A DNA stretch of 60,686 bases from Paulinella micropora (GCA_009731375.1 BJOX01000017.1:1594764-1655449), one strand, 5' to 3'. Counted from the stretch's first letter, positions 46,165 to 59,307 are shown. A program made the numbers and translations. Notes: a model not told the origin generated them from the letters alone.

Positions 46165-47850
46165 AAAAGAAAAAAAAGAATCTTATTTTCCAAACTTCAT
46201 TTCTTTTTATTTTCTTTTCTTTCTTTCTTATTTTCATGCTGCTTTTCGATTTCTTTTCTTCAAGCTTTTCTTTGGAGTCTACGTTTCGATTTCTTTTCTT
46301 TTGTCGGTAAAGATCAGAAAGACTTTAATTATTGTATGCCGTGGTCTATATCCACTCAATCCAAACGCTCTGAGAATAACCTGTATTAATTTATTCTTCC
46401 TCCTCTGCAAAAGAGAGGAAACAAATGTAGTGGGAAAATGTAGGAGACTATCAGACCCAAGCAACAAAGGAAACAGGGAGCCATTTGTAGGCGCAGATAG
46501 GTAAATATGTGCTACCGGCTTGTGAATTTGGATACAACCCCAAGCGATAAATACACAACGAACTCTTATTAAAAGACTCTATGGCTGCAAACAGCCCTAA
46601 CAATAGTAGGTGAAATACAAGTAAATAGCTGAGATGTCCTTCGTTTATTTACGTAGATTTCTACTAGTTTGCAGACTTGGTTTGCAAAGTACGATCTTGG
46701 TTGAACGTAGATTGTAAGTTGGTGTTGGACGACACTTGAAGATGAATGTACAAAGTACTTGAAGGAGGGCTTCAAGTTCAATTAATTATTCGTGACAACT
46801 TCAAGTGGAAGTCAGAGATTTTCATTTGGGAAATCTCTCTAAGTCATTGATGTGAAAACCTAGATTGTGCGGCAAAAATGATTTTTCTGTTCTCTTGACT
46901 GTGTTTCCCAAAATTCACCGTAATTGTGGTTTTTCGGGAAATCATGGAAAAAATGCAATGGAGAAGGGGAAAACTTGCAATTGCTGTAAAAACTTTAATA
47001 AAATAGTTTGAAGTCATTCCTGGACGAAATCGAAAGCTAGTTAGTGAAGTCGAAACGTCGTGCAGAGGAGAATCTAACGAGCTGGTCAAAAACAGTAAAA
47101 TGTCAACGGTAGTGGTTTTGGCCGGTCGTTAAAGTGCTCAGTCTGATAGCCCCCCCCCCCCCCAGACCTAACGGTTGAGTAGAGTTGCGTACAAAGTGAG
47201 CCTACGGTGACTAACTATTGGTCAGTGACTTGTCTCAAAAAAATGAAAAGGAGAAAAGAGAAAGATTTATCTCTTTAAACCTAAGAGGAAGATGAAAAAG
47301 AAGTGTGTCGATGTGTAGCGCATTGTAGACGGAGATCAGCCGGGGCCGGATATCGGGATGCGGAAGCGGGACTGAGAAAATTGAGGCGCAGTAGCGATGC
47401 GTTGATATCGGGGAGCTGACGTCGAGCCGTAGGAAGCTAGGTGGCCATGTATCGCACAGCCGAGATGAACCAAATTTAATGTACCAATTATGCCATGCCG
47501 ATATAGTCACTGAGGTGTTCAGGTTCGATGAGAATGATCGTTGACCTGCAGGCATAAAATGCGACCAAGGACTTACAGTGATACTCTGGTCGTGGCGTAG
47601 CTTGTCTAGGGACGATGGCGTGCCAAGTGGGAAAAGCGCTGGGCTGTGGCGGGTGAAGCCGGTACGATGGGTAAAACCCACTTGAGAGTGTTGGGGTGGC
47701 TACTCCTTCGATGTGGCCTGCTTACCTTTTTGAAAGATGTGCAGTGGGAAGGATTCACAGGTGATGAGAGGGCCTTTGAGACGCTAAAGAACGCTGGCGG
47801 GGAGTCTGCCTTTGTCTTTGTTGGTCCTATGAGAGCGCCACTCGATGTGT
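46165..47850. other. unique 1.7-kb stretch of the left arm, no recognised gene
   Basis: Low in simple repeats apart from a C run at about 47151-47163. The longest frames are 148 codons (47681-47235, minus) and 68 codons (47646-47852, +); neither shows a known domain, and no intron chain was found. Mirrored at 52513-54198. Confidence 0.4.
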
Positions 47851-47993
47851 GATGGACTCTTCTTCTTCTTCTTCTTCTTCTTCTTCTTCTTCTTCTTCTT
47901 CTTCTTCTTCTTCTTCTTCTTCTTCTTGTTCTTCTTCTTGTTCTTGTTCTTCTTTTTCTTCTTCTTCTTCTTCTTCTTCTTCTACTTCTTCTA

Positions 47994-48024
<31 letters not shown>

Positions 48025-48130
48025 CTTCTTCTTCTTCTTCTTCTTCTTCTTCTTCTTCTTCTTCTTCTTCTTCTTGTTCTTCTTCTTCTTCTTCTTCTTC
48101 TTCTTCTTCTTCTTCTTCTTCTTCTTCTTC

Positions 48131-48162
<32 letters not shown>

Positions 48163-48231
48163 TTACCTATCTATCTATCTATCTATCTATCTCATCCATA
48201 TGTCTATCTATCTATCCATATATCTATCTAC

Positions 48232-48289
<58 letters not shown>

Positions 48290-48462
48290 GTATATCTATC
48301 TGTATATCTATCTGTATATCTATCTGTATATCTATCTGTCTATCTATCTATCTATCTATCTATCTGTCTATCTGTCTATCTGTCTATCTATCTATCTATC
48401 TATCTATCTACCGATCTATATATATATACAATATATATATATATATATGTATGTATGTATTT
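47851..48462. repeat. (TTC)n and (TATC)n arrays of the left arm
   Basis: TTC with few interruptions to 48130, then TATC with TGTATATC variants, then (TA)n. Mirrored, with length changes, at about 51796-52512 and similar to 58691-59308. Confidence 0.93.
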
Positions 48463-48854
48463 TGTTTCCGGAATATTAAATTAATTCAATGAAAAATACT
48501 TTGACATTAATACAGATATAAACTACTGTGTTATTAGACGATAGTGTTATTAGAGATTGTTATTGTTTTAATCAATTATAGTAAACTTGATATAATTTAA
48601 AATTTAATTAAACTATTTTGTTTTATTACTATTAATATTAAGTTAACACAAACTATATAAATTTAATGAAGTAATTGTAATATTGATTTCAAATTAATCA
48701 TATATTAGAATATATACTTTTTTAGACATTGTAATTGCTTGAATCAATAAATCTAAATTGAAATTTACTTATACTGTTTTGTTTCCACAATATTAAATTA
48801 ATTGAATGAAAAACATTTTGATATTAATATATAAAACTATGTTTTTAGTAGTGT
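48463..48854. repeat. AT-rich satellite, monomer about 300-317 bp (left arm)
   Basis: The block TTTGTTTCC..AATATTAAAT recurs about 318 bp apart (48463 and 48781). The monomer is over 75% AT. Reverse copies lie at 51258-51795 and 59306-59833. Confidence 0.75.
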
Positions 48855-49123
48855 TGTATATATATGCATGTATGTATATATATGCATGTATGTATATATA
48901 TGCATGTATGTAGAGAGAGAAAGAGAGAGAGAGAGACACAGACACACACACAGAGAAATAAAGTGAGGGGGGGGGGATATATATGTGTATGTGTGTAAGT
49001 GTGTATGTATACATGTATATATATGCATGTATGTAGAGAGAGAAAGAGAGAGAGAGAGAGAGACAGAGAGAAATAGAGTGAGGGTGGGGGGGGGGGGTTA
49101 GCCCCCCCCCCCCATTCAATTTA

Positions 49124-49155
<32 letters not shown>

Positions 49156-50356
49156 AAGAGAGTGGTAACATCTGTGTATATATGTATGTATATGTGCATA
49201 TGTGTGTGTATGTATATATGAATGTATGTATATATATGCATGTATGTAGAGAGAGAAAGAGAGCGAGAGAGACAGAGAGAAATAGAGTGAGGACGGTAGT
49301 ATATACATATGTTTTATCATTTTTTCCAACTTAGCACGTGTTGCACCCCAATCGGGTATAAACTGGCTATAGTATTGCGCCATCGCAAGGAATGAGTGCG
49401 ATTCAGTGCGGTTCTTTGGTATCGGTCAATTCATAATCTCCTCCCTCTTCTCTTTGGATATCGACTCGATTATGGGAGATCTCGTACCCTAAGTATGTCA
49501 CACTCGCCTTGGCAAGTTGACACTTCTTTAGATTGCACTTCAGGCCAAAAGCTCCGATGCGCCTGAATATATCGGACAAATGATCGATATGCTCCTCCAT
49601 TGTGTTAGAGTATACGATAAAGTCATCGATATAGCAAAATGCATATTCTCCCGCCTTCTGTCCCCGCCTTCTCATAAAGCCTCCGTCAGACAAATCATCG
49701 TACTGACTGCTCAACATCTTCTGCATCGCCTTCTGGAAAAGTCCTGGGGCTTGCTTGAGGCCCATCGGAAGCACTTTCCATTGGTATATTTCCATACCCA
49801 CCACAAACGCCGTCAGCTATCTGGACTTGTCCTCCAGTGGTATCTGCCAGAAACCATTCTTGAGGTCAATGACCGAATAGAATTTTGCATTCCGCAGTAC
49901 TCTCCTTCCTTCTTCTAATGTCGTGAGAGGATTTCTCTCTTCCTCCAGCACCTTGTTAACACGAGCATAGTTAACTGTCAGGCGCCATTCTCCTCCTGGC
50001 TTCGGCACTATTCTCGGTTGTGAGACTATTGGAGATGTTGATATGTATATATGTATGTTTTTAGTAGTATGTATGTATGTATATATATGCATGTATGTAG
50101 AGAGAGAAAGAGAGAGAGAGAGACACACACACACACACACACACAGAGAGAAATAGAGTGAGGGGGGGGGGGGATATATATATGTATGTGTGTAAGTGTG
50201 TATGTATACATGTATATATATGCATGTATGTAGAGAGAGAAAGAGAGAGAGAGACAGAGAGAAATAGAGTGAGGGTGGGGGGGGGGGGTTAGCCCCCCCC
50301 CCCCCCCCCCCCCCTTTTTGGGGGGGGGGGGGGGGGGGAGAGGGGGGGGAAAAAAG
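48855..50356. repeat. spacer of the inverted repeat: GA/GT/ATGC arrays duplicated around an RT fragment
   Basis: A composite block of about 240 bp (TATGCATGTATGTAGAGAG ... GTGAGGGTGGGG, G run, TTAG, C run) occurs at about 48868-49112 and again at about 50079-50310 in the same orientation. The decayed RT fragment lies between them. G and C runs lead into N 50357-51257. Confidence 0.85.
49327..50040 (-). pseudogene. decayed Ty3/gypsy RT fragment, second copy
   Basis: Matches about 548-1280 of the element at the window start, on the opposite strand, at high identity. It is broken differently: a TAG replaces the Trp of the KSRW block (about 49818), 2 nt are missing after the SHNRV block, and a further in-frame stop replaces an Arg codon downstream. 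The YIDD region is YIDDF here. It keeps TGG where copy 1 has its TGA. Both ends stop in microsatellite sequence. Confidence 0.85.
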
Positions 50357-51257
50357 NNNNNNNNNNNNNNNNNNNNNNNNNNNNNNNNNNNNNNNNNNNN
50401 NNNNNNNNNNNNNNNNNNNNNNNNNNNNNNNNNNNNNNNNNNNNNNNNNNNNNNNNNNNNNNNNNNNNNNNNNNNNNNNNNNNNNNNNNNNNNNNNNNNN
50501 NNNNNNNNNNNNNNNNNNNNNNNNNNNNNNNNNNNNNNNNNNNNNNNNNNNNNNNNNNNNNNNNNNNNNNNNNNNNNNNNNNNNNNNNNNNNNNNNNNNN
50601 NNNNNNNNNNNNNNNNNNNNNNNNNNNNNNNNNNNNNNNNNNNNNNNNNNNNNNNNNNNNNNNNNNNNNNNNNNNNNNNNNNNNNNNNNNNNNNNNNNNN
50701 NNNNNNNNNNNNNNNNNNNNNNNNNNNNNNNNNNNNNNNNNNNNNNNNNNNNNNNNNNNNNNNNNNNNNNNNNNNNNNNNNNNNNNNNNNNNNNNNNNNN
50801 NNNNNNNNNNNNNNNNNNNNNNNNNNNNNNNNNNNNNNNNNNNNNNNNNNNNNNNNNNNNNNNNNNNNNNNNNNNNNNNNNNNNNNNNNNNNNNNNNNNN
50901 NNNNNNNNNNNNNNNNNNNNNNNNNNNNNNNNNNNNNNNNNNNNNNNNNNNNNNNNNNNNNNNNNNNNNNNNNNNNNNNNNNNNNNNNNNNNNNNNNNNN
51001 NNNNNNNNNNNNNNNNNNNNNNNNNNNNNNNNNNNNNNNNNNNNNNNNNNNNNNNNNNNNNNNNNNNNNNNNNNNNNNNNNNNNNNNNNNNNNNNNNNNN
51101 NNNNNNNNNNNNNNNNNNNNNNNNNNNNNNNNNNNNNNNNNNNNNNNNNNNNNNNNNNNNNNNNNNNNNNNNNNNNNNNNNNNNNNNNNNNNNNNNNNNN
51201 NNNNNNNNNNNNNNNNNNNNNNNNNNNNNNNNNNNNNNNNNNNNNNNNNNNNNNNNN
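50357..51257. other. 901-N assembly gap at the centre of the inverted repeat
   Basis: Starts after G/C homopolymers and ends in AT-rich satellite. Confidence 1.
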
Positions 51258-51795
51258 ATTTGGAATCAGTATCAAAATTGTTATAACAAATCTGTATGGT
51301 TTGTGTTAATATTCATATTACTGAAACAGAACCATCTAATAAAGTTTCAATTTATATCAAGTTTACTATGATCAATTAAAACAATGACAATCTTGAACAA
51401 CACTACTAAAAACATAGTTTTATATATTAATGTCAAAATGTTTTTCATTCAATTAATTTAATATTGTGGAAACAAAATAGTATAAGTAAATTTCAATTTA
51501 GATTTATTGATTCAAGCAATTACAATGTCTAAAAACAGTATATATTCTAATATATGATTAATTTGAAATCAATATTACAATTACTTCATTAAATTTATAT
51601 AGTTTGTGTTGATTTATATTAATAGTAATAAAACAAAATAGTTTAATTAAATTTTAAATTATATCAAGTTTACTATAATTGATTAAAACAATAACAATCT
51701 CTAATAACACTATCGTCTAATAACACAGTAGTTTATATCTGTGTTAATGTCAAAGTATTTTTCATTGAATTAATTTAATATTCCGGAAACAAAAT
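51258..51795. repeat. AT-rich satellite (right arm side)
   Basis: GGAAACAAAATA recurs at 51468 and 51784, a period of about 317 bp. The array begins directly at the end of the 901-N gap, so more monomers may be hidden. Confidence 0.75.
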
Positions 51796-51837
51796 ACATA
51801 CATATATATATATATTGTATATATATATATAGATCGG

Positions 51838-51909
<72 letters not shown>

Positions 51910-51926
51910 CAGATAGACAGATAGAC

Positions 51927-51973
<47 letters not shown>

Positions 51974-52022
51974 CAGATAGATATACAGATAGATATACAG
52001 ATAGATATACAGATAGATATAC

Positions 52023-52092
<70 letters not shown>

Positions 52093-52131
52093 GTAAATAG
52101 ATATATGGATAGATAGATAGATATATGGATG

Positions 52132-52169
<38 letters not shown>

Positions 52170-52173
52170 GTAA

Positions 52174-52210
<37 letters not shown>

Positions 52211-52332
52211 ACAAGAAGAAGAACAAGAAGAAGAAGAAGAAGAAGAAGAAGAAGAAGAAGAAGAACAAGAAGAAGAAGAAGAAGAACAAGAAGAAGAAGA
52301 AGAAGAACAAGAAGAAGAAGAAGAAGAAGAAG

Positions 52333-52363
<31 letters not shown>

Positions 52364-54198
52364 TAGAAGAAGTAGAAGAAGAAGTTAGAAGAAGAAGAAG
52401 AAGAAGAAGAAGAAGAAAAAGAAGAACAAGAAGAAGAAGAGAAGAAGAAGAAGAAGAAGAAGAAGAAGAAGAAGAAGAAGAAGAAGAAGAAGAAGAAGAA
52501 GAAGAGTCCATCACACATCGAGTGGCGCTCTCATAGGACCAACAAAGACAAAGGCAGACTCCCCGCCAGCGTTCTTTAGCGTCTCAAAGGCCCTCTCATC
52601 ACCTGTGAATCCTTCCCACTGCACATCTTTCAAAAAGGTAAGCAGGCCACATCGAAGGAGTAGCCACCCCAACACTCTCAAGTGGGTTTTACCCATCGTA
52701 CCGGCTTCACCCGCCACAGCCCAGCGCTTTTCCCACTTGGCACGCCATCGTCCCTAGACAAGCTACGCCACGACCAGAGTATCACTGTAAGTCCTTGGTC
52801 GCATTTTATGCCTGCAGGTCAACGATCATTCTCATCGAACCTGAACACCTCAGTGACTATATCGGCATGGCATAATTGGTACATTAAATTTGGTTCATCT
52901 CGGCTGTGCGATACATGGCCACCTAGCTTCCTACGGCTCGACGTCAGCTCCCCGATATCAACGCATCGCTACTGCGCCTCAATTTTCTCAGTCCCGCTTC
53001 CGCATCCCGATATCCGGCCCCGGCTGATCTCCGTCTACAATGCGCTACACATCGACACACTTCTTTTTCATCTTCCTCTTAGGTTTAAAGAGATAAATCT
53101 TTCTCTTTTCTCCTTTTCATTTTTTTGAGACAAGTCACTGACCAATAGTTAGTCACCGTAGGCTCACTTTGTACGCAACTCTACTCAACCGTTAGGTCTG
53201 GGGGGGGGGGGGGCTATCAGACTGAGCACTTTAACGACCGGCCAAAACCACTACCGTTGACATTTTACTGTTTTTGACCAGCTCGTTAGATTCTCCTCTG
53301 CACGACGTTTCGACTTCACTAACTAGCTTTCGATTTCGTCCAGGAATGACTTCAAACTATTTTATTAAAGTTTTTACAGCAATTGCAAGTTTTCCCCTTC
53401 TCCATTGCATTTTTTCCATGATTTCCCGAAAAACCACAATTACGGTGAATTTTGGGAAACACAGTCAAGAGAACAGAAAAATCATTTTTGCCGCACAATC
53501 TAGGTTTTCACATCAATGACTTAGAGAGATTTCCCAAATGAAAATCTCTGACTTCCACTTGAAGTTGTCACGAATAATTAATTGAACTTGAAGCCCTCCT
53601 TCAAGTACTTTGTACATTCATCTTCAAGTGTCGTCCAACACCAACTTACAATCTACGTTCAACCAAGATCGTACTTTGCAAACCAAGTCTGCAAACTAGT
53701 AGAAATCTACGTAAATAAACGAAGGACATCTCAGCTATTTACTTGTATTTCACCTACTATTGTTAGGGCTGTTTGCAGCCATAGAGTCTTTTAATAAGAG
53801 TTCGTTGTGTATTTATCGCTTGGGGTTGTATCCAAATTCACAAGCCGGTAGCACATATTTACCTATCTGCGCCTACAAATGGCTCCCTGTTTCCTTTGTT
53901 GCTTGGGTCTGATAGTCTCCTACATTTTCCCACTACATTTGTTTCCTCTCTTTTGCAGAGGAGGAAGAATAAATTAATACAGGTTATTCTCAGAGCGTTT
54001 GGATTGAGTGGATATAGACCACGGCATACAATAATTAAAGTCTTTCTGATCTTTACCGACAAAAGAAAAGAAATCGAAACGTAGACTCCAAAGAAAAGCT
54101 TGAAGAAAAGAAATCGAAAAGCAGCATGAAAATAAGAAAGAAAGAAAAGAAAATAAAAAGAAATGAAGTTTGGAAAATAAGATTCTTTTTTTTCTTTT

Positions 54199-54371
54199 TT
54201 TTTACGCTTCATTTCTATTCCGTTTTTGTATCTCTTTGATACCACTTCCATTCTATCTCTTCTGCTTCCCACTCAGACTATACGGGTGGCAAGTACTTTA
54301 TTAAACAGTGTTTGCGTAAAAGTAAAATAGAAGTGGTACCAAGAGAAGTAAAAGTGGTAAGATGATGAAGC

Positions 54372-54414
<43 letters not shown>

Positions 54415-54470
54415 TCTTTCCAGTTAGGGTTTTCTTCTTCAAGAGTCTTCTTCTTCTTCTTCTTCTTCTT

Positions 54471-54513
<43 letters not shown>

Positions 54514-55451
54514 TTCTACGTCTTCTCCTTTCTTCTTCTTCTTCTTCTTCTTCTTCTTCTTCTTCTTCTTCTTCTTCTTCTTCTTCTTCTTTCCTTCTTT
54601 CCTTCTTTCTTTCTTTCTTTCTTTCTTCTTCTTCTTCTTTTACGCAAACACTTTTAATAATACAATACTTGCCACTTGTAAGTGGGAAGCGTAAGAGTAG
54701 AATGGAAGAGGTATCAAGAGATACAAAAGTGAAAAAGTGAAGCGTAAAAAAAAATAATAATAAAAAAAAAAGGAAAAGAAAGAAGAAAACGAAAGAGCAC
54801 GAAAGAAAGAAAGAAAGAAAGGGGGAAAACAACGAAAAAAAAGAAAGAGAAGCAGGAAGTGGGCGAAGAAAGAAACAAAGAAAGGGGAAAACATGGAAGG
54901 AAACAAGAGAGGAAAGAAGAAGAAGAAGAAGAAGAAGAAGAAGAAGAAGAAGAAGAAGAAGAAGAAGAAAATGAATATAAAAGGAGAGTAACGAAAACCA
55001 AGATGGGAAATAGAGTGCAAAGAAACCACGAAATGAAAAGAAAGGGAGGGAAGAAGGGGAACAACAGTGAAGAAAAACAGGAAAAGGGGGCCGACACAAA
55101 GGAAAAAAAAAGAAGACGTCAGGCGACAGGCAGAAGAACGAAAGACAGGGCTTCTTCTTCTTCTTCTTCTTCTTCTTCTTCTTCTTCTTCTTCTTCTTCT
55201 TCTTCTTCTTCTTCTTCCTGTTCTTGTTCTTGTTATTGTTCTTCTTCTTCTTCTTCCTTCTTCTTCTTCTTCTTCCTTCTTCTTCTTCCTTCTTCTTCTT
55301 CCTTCTTCTTCTTCCTTCTTCTTCCTTCTTCTTCTTCCTTCTTCTTCTTCCTTCTTCTTCTTCCTTCTTCTTCTTCCTTCTTCTTCTTCTTCTTCTTCTT
55401 CCTTCTTTTTCTTCTTCTTCCTTCTTCTTCTTCTTCTTCTTCTTCTTCTTT

Positions 55452-55517
<66 letters not shown>

Positions 55518-55638
55518 TTGTTTTTACGTTTCATTTTTCGACTTTTGTATCTCTTGATACCACTTCCATTTTACTCTTACGCTTCCTACTTATTCATACA
55601 AGTGGAAAGTATTGTGTTATTAAAAGTGTTTGCGTTTA
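54199..55638. mobile_element. right-arm copies of the three MITE-like elements
   Basis: 54199-54321, 54638-54749 and 55520-55638, mirror images of the left-arm copies. Confidence 0.6.
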
Positions 55639-56075
55639 AAAAAAAAAAAAGTACGGGGACAAAGGTAGGGGAAAACAGTAAAGGGAACAAGAGATGAAAT
55701 AAAAAGGAAAAAGATGGAAACGAGAAGCAAACGGTCAACGGAGGTCATTGAAACCAGAACTGGAAAGGAGGAGGCTAACCAAAAGGAAACGAGGGAAGAA
55801 GGGGTACAGGGAGGAAAAAAAAAAAAAAAAAAAAAGGTAGAATTGGGGAGAAAAGCGAAAGAAACGAGGAAAAGAAAGGAGAAGTAAGGAGGGGATGGAT
55901 GGAAAAAGTAAAAATAGCGGTGAAGCGCACATAATCGCAAACACTACAGAACGTAAGGAAGGAAGAAAGAAAAGAAAAAGCAGAGCCATGAATAGAGGCT
56001 CCACAATTTCAGGCTCAGTATGGCTCGATCATGACGAGTTGATTCAGCCGCCGGAGACACCAGGTATATCCACAG

Positions 56076-56612
56076 ATGATAGAGAAGGTCGAGCCGTTTT
56101 ACCGAGATCTCAAGGACATGGTACTGCTCCCGCTGCTCGAGCGGGTCTCACGGATGGTCGTAGCGCGCCCGCTAGGTAAGCTACGCCGGGAGCTTATGAA
56201 AAGTTTTTGCATAAAAATACTTATGTTGTTTGTTGTTATCACTTCATGGTACCACACATGGGCGGTATGTGTTCTTGCTCTGTCTCTGCGCTATGTACGA
56301 CACAAGCCATCTAGTTACTTAAAAAGAGTATCATGCATTACGATGCAGCACGTAATAGATGTGTTAAGTGTGTACTATTGCTTTTTCTTGGGTTTGGCAT
56401 GCTTGTGTGACTGTGTGGGGTTTGCGAGGTATGGGGGGCCGGTGGAGTAGGGGGAAGGGTGGTGAGCGGGTTGGGCACAACGCTTACACCGATTGTAGCT
56501 GGAGCGTTCGGCTCTGTAAACTACTTACCTCGTTTTCTTGGCTCCTGTCCTTTGTGTGTTAGAAGCCAGAGACGAAGGGAAGGTCGCGATTTTGGAACCA
56601 GTTATGTTTTAG
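56076..56612 (+). CDS. right-arm copy of the short convergent model
   Basis: Exons 56076-56175 and 56563-56612, identical in predicted product to the left-arm model 43758-44294. Present because of the inverted repeat. Confidence 0.38.
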
Positions 56613-56951
56613 AATGCCTTCCTGCCCGATAACCTAGATGATATGATGCAAATGTAGCAAAAACGATCGCGGAATAGATTATCCAAGTGCTTGATAATTT
56701 GCTTCCTGCAAAGAAGCTGCGGCGCTGAGTGTGCACGGGTGCACGTGAGAGGTGTGCGTGTGGCGATTCGACAGCAACACGCTGTTCGGGATGCAGCACC
56801 AACGGGTCGACAAGGCCAGCGACAGCCTCTTGAAACTTGAAGTAGGCAAACTTGATGTCAAACTTCATGTCAAACCAGAAATTTACTGCGATAGTTTGCT
56901 CTGACTGCTCCACGCCATGATACCACAGTGATGGTAGGTAGAGCACCTCCC
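56602..56951 (-). pseudogene. orphan copy of the last JMJD7-like exon
   Basis: Reverse-complement copy of 43419-43768 with the same coding sequence, including the distal iron-binding His. No other JMJD7 exon is present nearby, because the arm starts inside the preceding intron. It should not make a protein unless joined to sequence beyond the gap. Confidence 0.85.
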
Positions 56952-57746
56952 CTATACACGAACATGCATATTACTTGTATGCATGCCAGCCACAAGTCAA
57001 GGAGCATGCTGACCACGTGCACACACGTCGCGCACAGAAATATATATATATATAGTATATATATATGTATGTATGTATATATATCTATACATATATATAT
57101 ATATACATATATCTATATATATATATACAACATACATATATATATACTATATATATATATGTATGGAATGTGTCAAAATAGATGTGTAGATATAAATAGA
57201 ATTGATAAATAGATAGAGTAGATAGAATAGATAGATAGAATAGATAGATAGAATAGATAGATAGAATAGATAGATTGAATAGATAGATTGAATAGATAGA
57301 CAGAATAAATAGATAGAATAAATAGATGGAACAGATAGATGGAATAGATAGATGGAATAGATAGATAGTTAGATAGATAGATAGATAGATAGATAGGTAG
57401 GTAGATAGATAGATAGATAGTGTTTATCTAGGAGCGTCGCGTAGCCAAAGGCCATAGGCGTCCTACCAAGAGGCATCCTCGGCTCAGGCCTGTCTTCGCC
57501 TTCCTGGCTCCCTCATAGCCAATGGCCAGCGGAGGGATCCACTTACCAAGCACGAAGTGCAGGGTAAGTACCTTTTATGGGCGAGCTCAAAGGAAACACC
57601 TGATGCCAAAGCTACCCATGGTGCAGCATTGCGAGGTAGCCAACTGGCATGTGGTGCAGTTTGCTCTAGGAGGGTTGGTCTTCATCGCCAATGTCCCGCT
57701 TCCTCGACCAATTTTTCTTACATCGAGGGGAGGGACCACCTCCGGG

Positions 57747-57749
<3 letters not shown>

Positions 57750-57793
<44 letters not shown>

Positions 57794-58512
57794 NNNNNNN
57801 NNNNNNNNNNNNNNNNNNNNNNNNNNNNNNNNNNNNNNNNNNNNNNNNNNNNNNNNNNNNNNNNNNNNNNNNNNNNNNNNNNNNNNNNNNNNNNNNNNNN
57901 NNNNNNNNNNNNNNNNNNNNNNNNNNNNNNNNNNNNNNNNNNNNNNNNNNNNNNNNNNNNNNNNNNNNNNNNNNNNNNNNNNNNNNNNNNNNNNNNNNNN
58001 NNNNNNNNNNNNNNNNNNNNNNNNNNNNNNNNNNNNNNNNNNNNNNNNNNNNNNNNNNNNNNNNNNNNNNNNNNNNNNNNNNNNNNNNNNNNNNNNNNNN
58101 NNNNNNNNNNNNNNNNNNNNNNNNNNNNNNNNNNNNNNNNNNNNNNNNNNNNNNNNNNNNNNNNNNNNNNNNNNNNNNNNNNNNNNNNNNNNNNNNNNNN
58201 NNNNNNNNNNNNNNNNNNNNNNNNNNNNNNNNNNNNNNNNNNNNNNNNNNNNNNNNNNNNNNNNNNNNNNNNNNNNNNNNNNNNNNNNNNNNNNNNNNNN
58301 NNNNNNNNNNNNNNNNNNNNNNNNNNNNNNNNNNNNNNNNNNNNNNNNNNNNNNNNNNNNNNNNNNNNNNNNNNNNNNNNNNNNNNNNNNNNNNNNNNNN
58401 NNNNNNNNNNNNNNNNNNNNNNNNNNNNNNNNNNNNNNNNNNNNNNNNNNNNNNNNNNNNNNNNNNNNNNNNNNNNNNNNNNNNNNNNNNNNNNAGAGAG
58501 AGAGAGAGAGAG

Positions 58513-58554
<42 letters not shown>

Positions 58555-58579
58555 GAAAGAGAGAGAGAGAGAGAGAGAG

Positions 58580-58617
<38 letters not shown>

Positions 58618-58690
58618 GTGAGAAAGAGTGAGAGTGTGTCAAAGAGAGAGAGAGAGAGACACACAGAGAAAGAGAGAGATGGAGAGAGAG
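57750..58690. other. GATA end, 701-N gap and GA-rich tract
   Basis: GATA to 57793, N 57794-58494, then (GA)n with AAAGA variants to 58690. Confidence 0.97.
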
Positions 58691-58792
58691 ATTCTTCTTC
58701 TTCTTCTTCTTCTTCTTCTTCTTCTTCTTCTTCTTTTTCTTGTTCTTCTTCTTCTTCTTCTTCTTCTTCTTCTTCTTCTTCTTCTTCTTCTA

Positions 58793-58823
<31 letters not shown>

Positions 58824-59040
58824 CTTCTTCTTCTTCTTCTTCTTCTTCTTCTTCTTCTTCTTCTTTTTCTTCTTCTTGTTCTTCTTCTTGTTCTTCTTCT
58901 TCTTCTTCTTCTTCTTCTTCTTCTTCTTCTTCTTCTTCTTCTTCTTCTTCTTCTTCTTCTTCTTGTTCTTCTTGTTCTTCTTCTTGTTCTATCTATCTAT
59001 CTATCTATCTATTTACCTATCTATCTATCTATCTATTTAC

Positions 59041-59086
<46 letters not shown>

Positions 59087-59101
59087 ATCTATCTATCCAT
59101 A

Positions 59102-59154
<53 letters not shown>

Positions 59155-59205
59155 GTATATCTATCTGTATATCTATCTGTATATCTATCTGTATATCTAT
59201 CTGTA

Positions 59206-59254
<49 letters not shown>

Positions 59255-59259
59255 GTCTG

Positions 59260-59307
<48 letters not shown>

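Larger units (their letters stand above)
42615..48854 (+). repeat. left arm of the large inverted repeat
   Basis: It pairs in reverse complement with 51398-57749. The paired coordinates sum to about 100362-100370 across the arm, so only small length changes in microsatellites separate the arms. Many frames have identical predicted peptides in both. The left arm carries the last JMJD7 exon, a short convergent gene model, AAC/AAG/TTC arrays, three MITE-like copies, a unique 1.7-kb stretch, TTC/TATC arrays and AT-rich satellite. Confidence 0.93.
51398..57749 (-). repeat. right arm of the large inverted repeat
   Basis: Reverse complement of 42615-48854, near-identical. The inner edge is the CAACACTACTAAAAACATAG block at about 51398. 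The outer edge runs into GATA and N 57794-58494. The copied JMJD7 exon (56602-56951, minus) lacks the other six exons. Confidence 0.93.

Noticed and set aside
47235-47681. 148-codon frame on minus as a real gene
   Set aside because: No recognisable domain, no supporting exon structure and an overlapping open frame on the other strand; left as unassigned unique sequence.
47849-48484. Ser/Phe/Tyr-rich 211-codon frame
   Set aside because: TTC and TATC array translation.
56060-56075. 12-nt intron (GTATATCCACAG) linking two frames of the convergent model
   Set aside because: Far below the smallest introns otherwise seen here (45 nt); treated as exon edge or noncoding.
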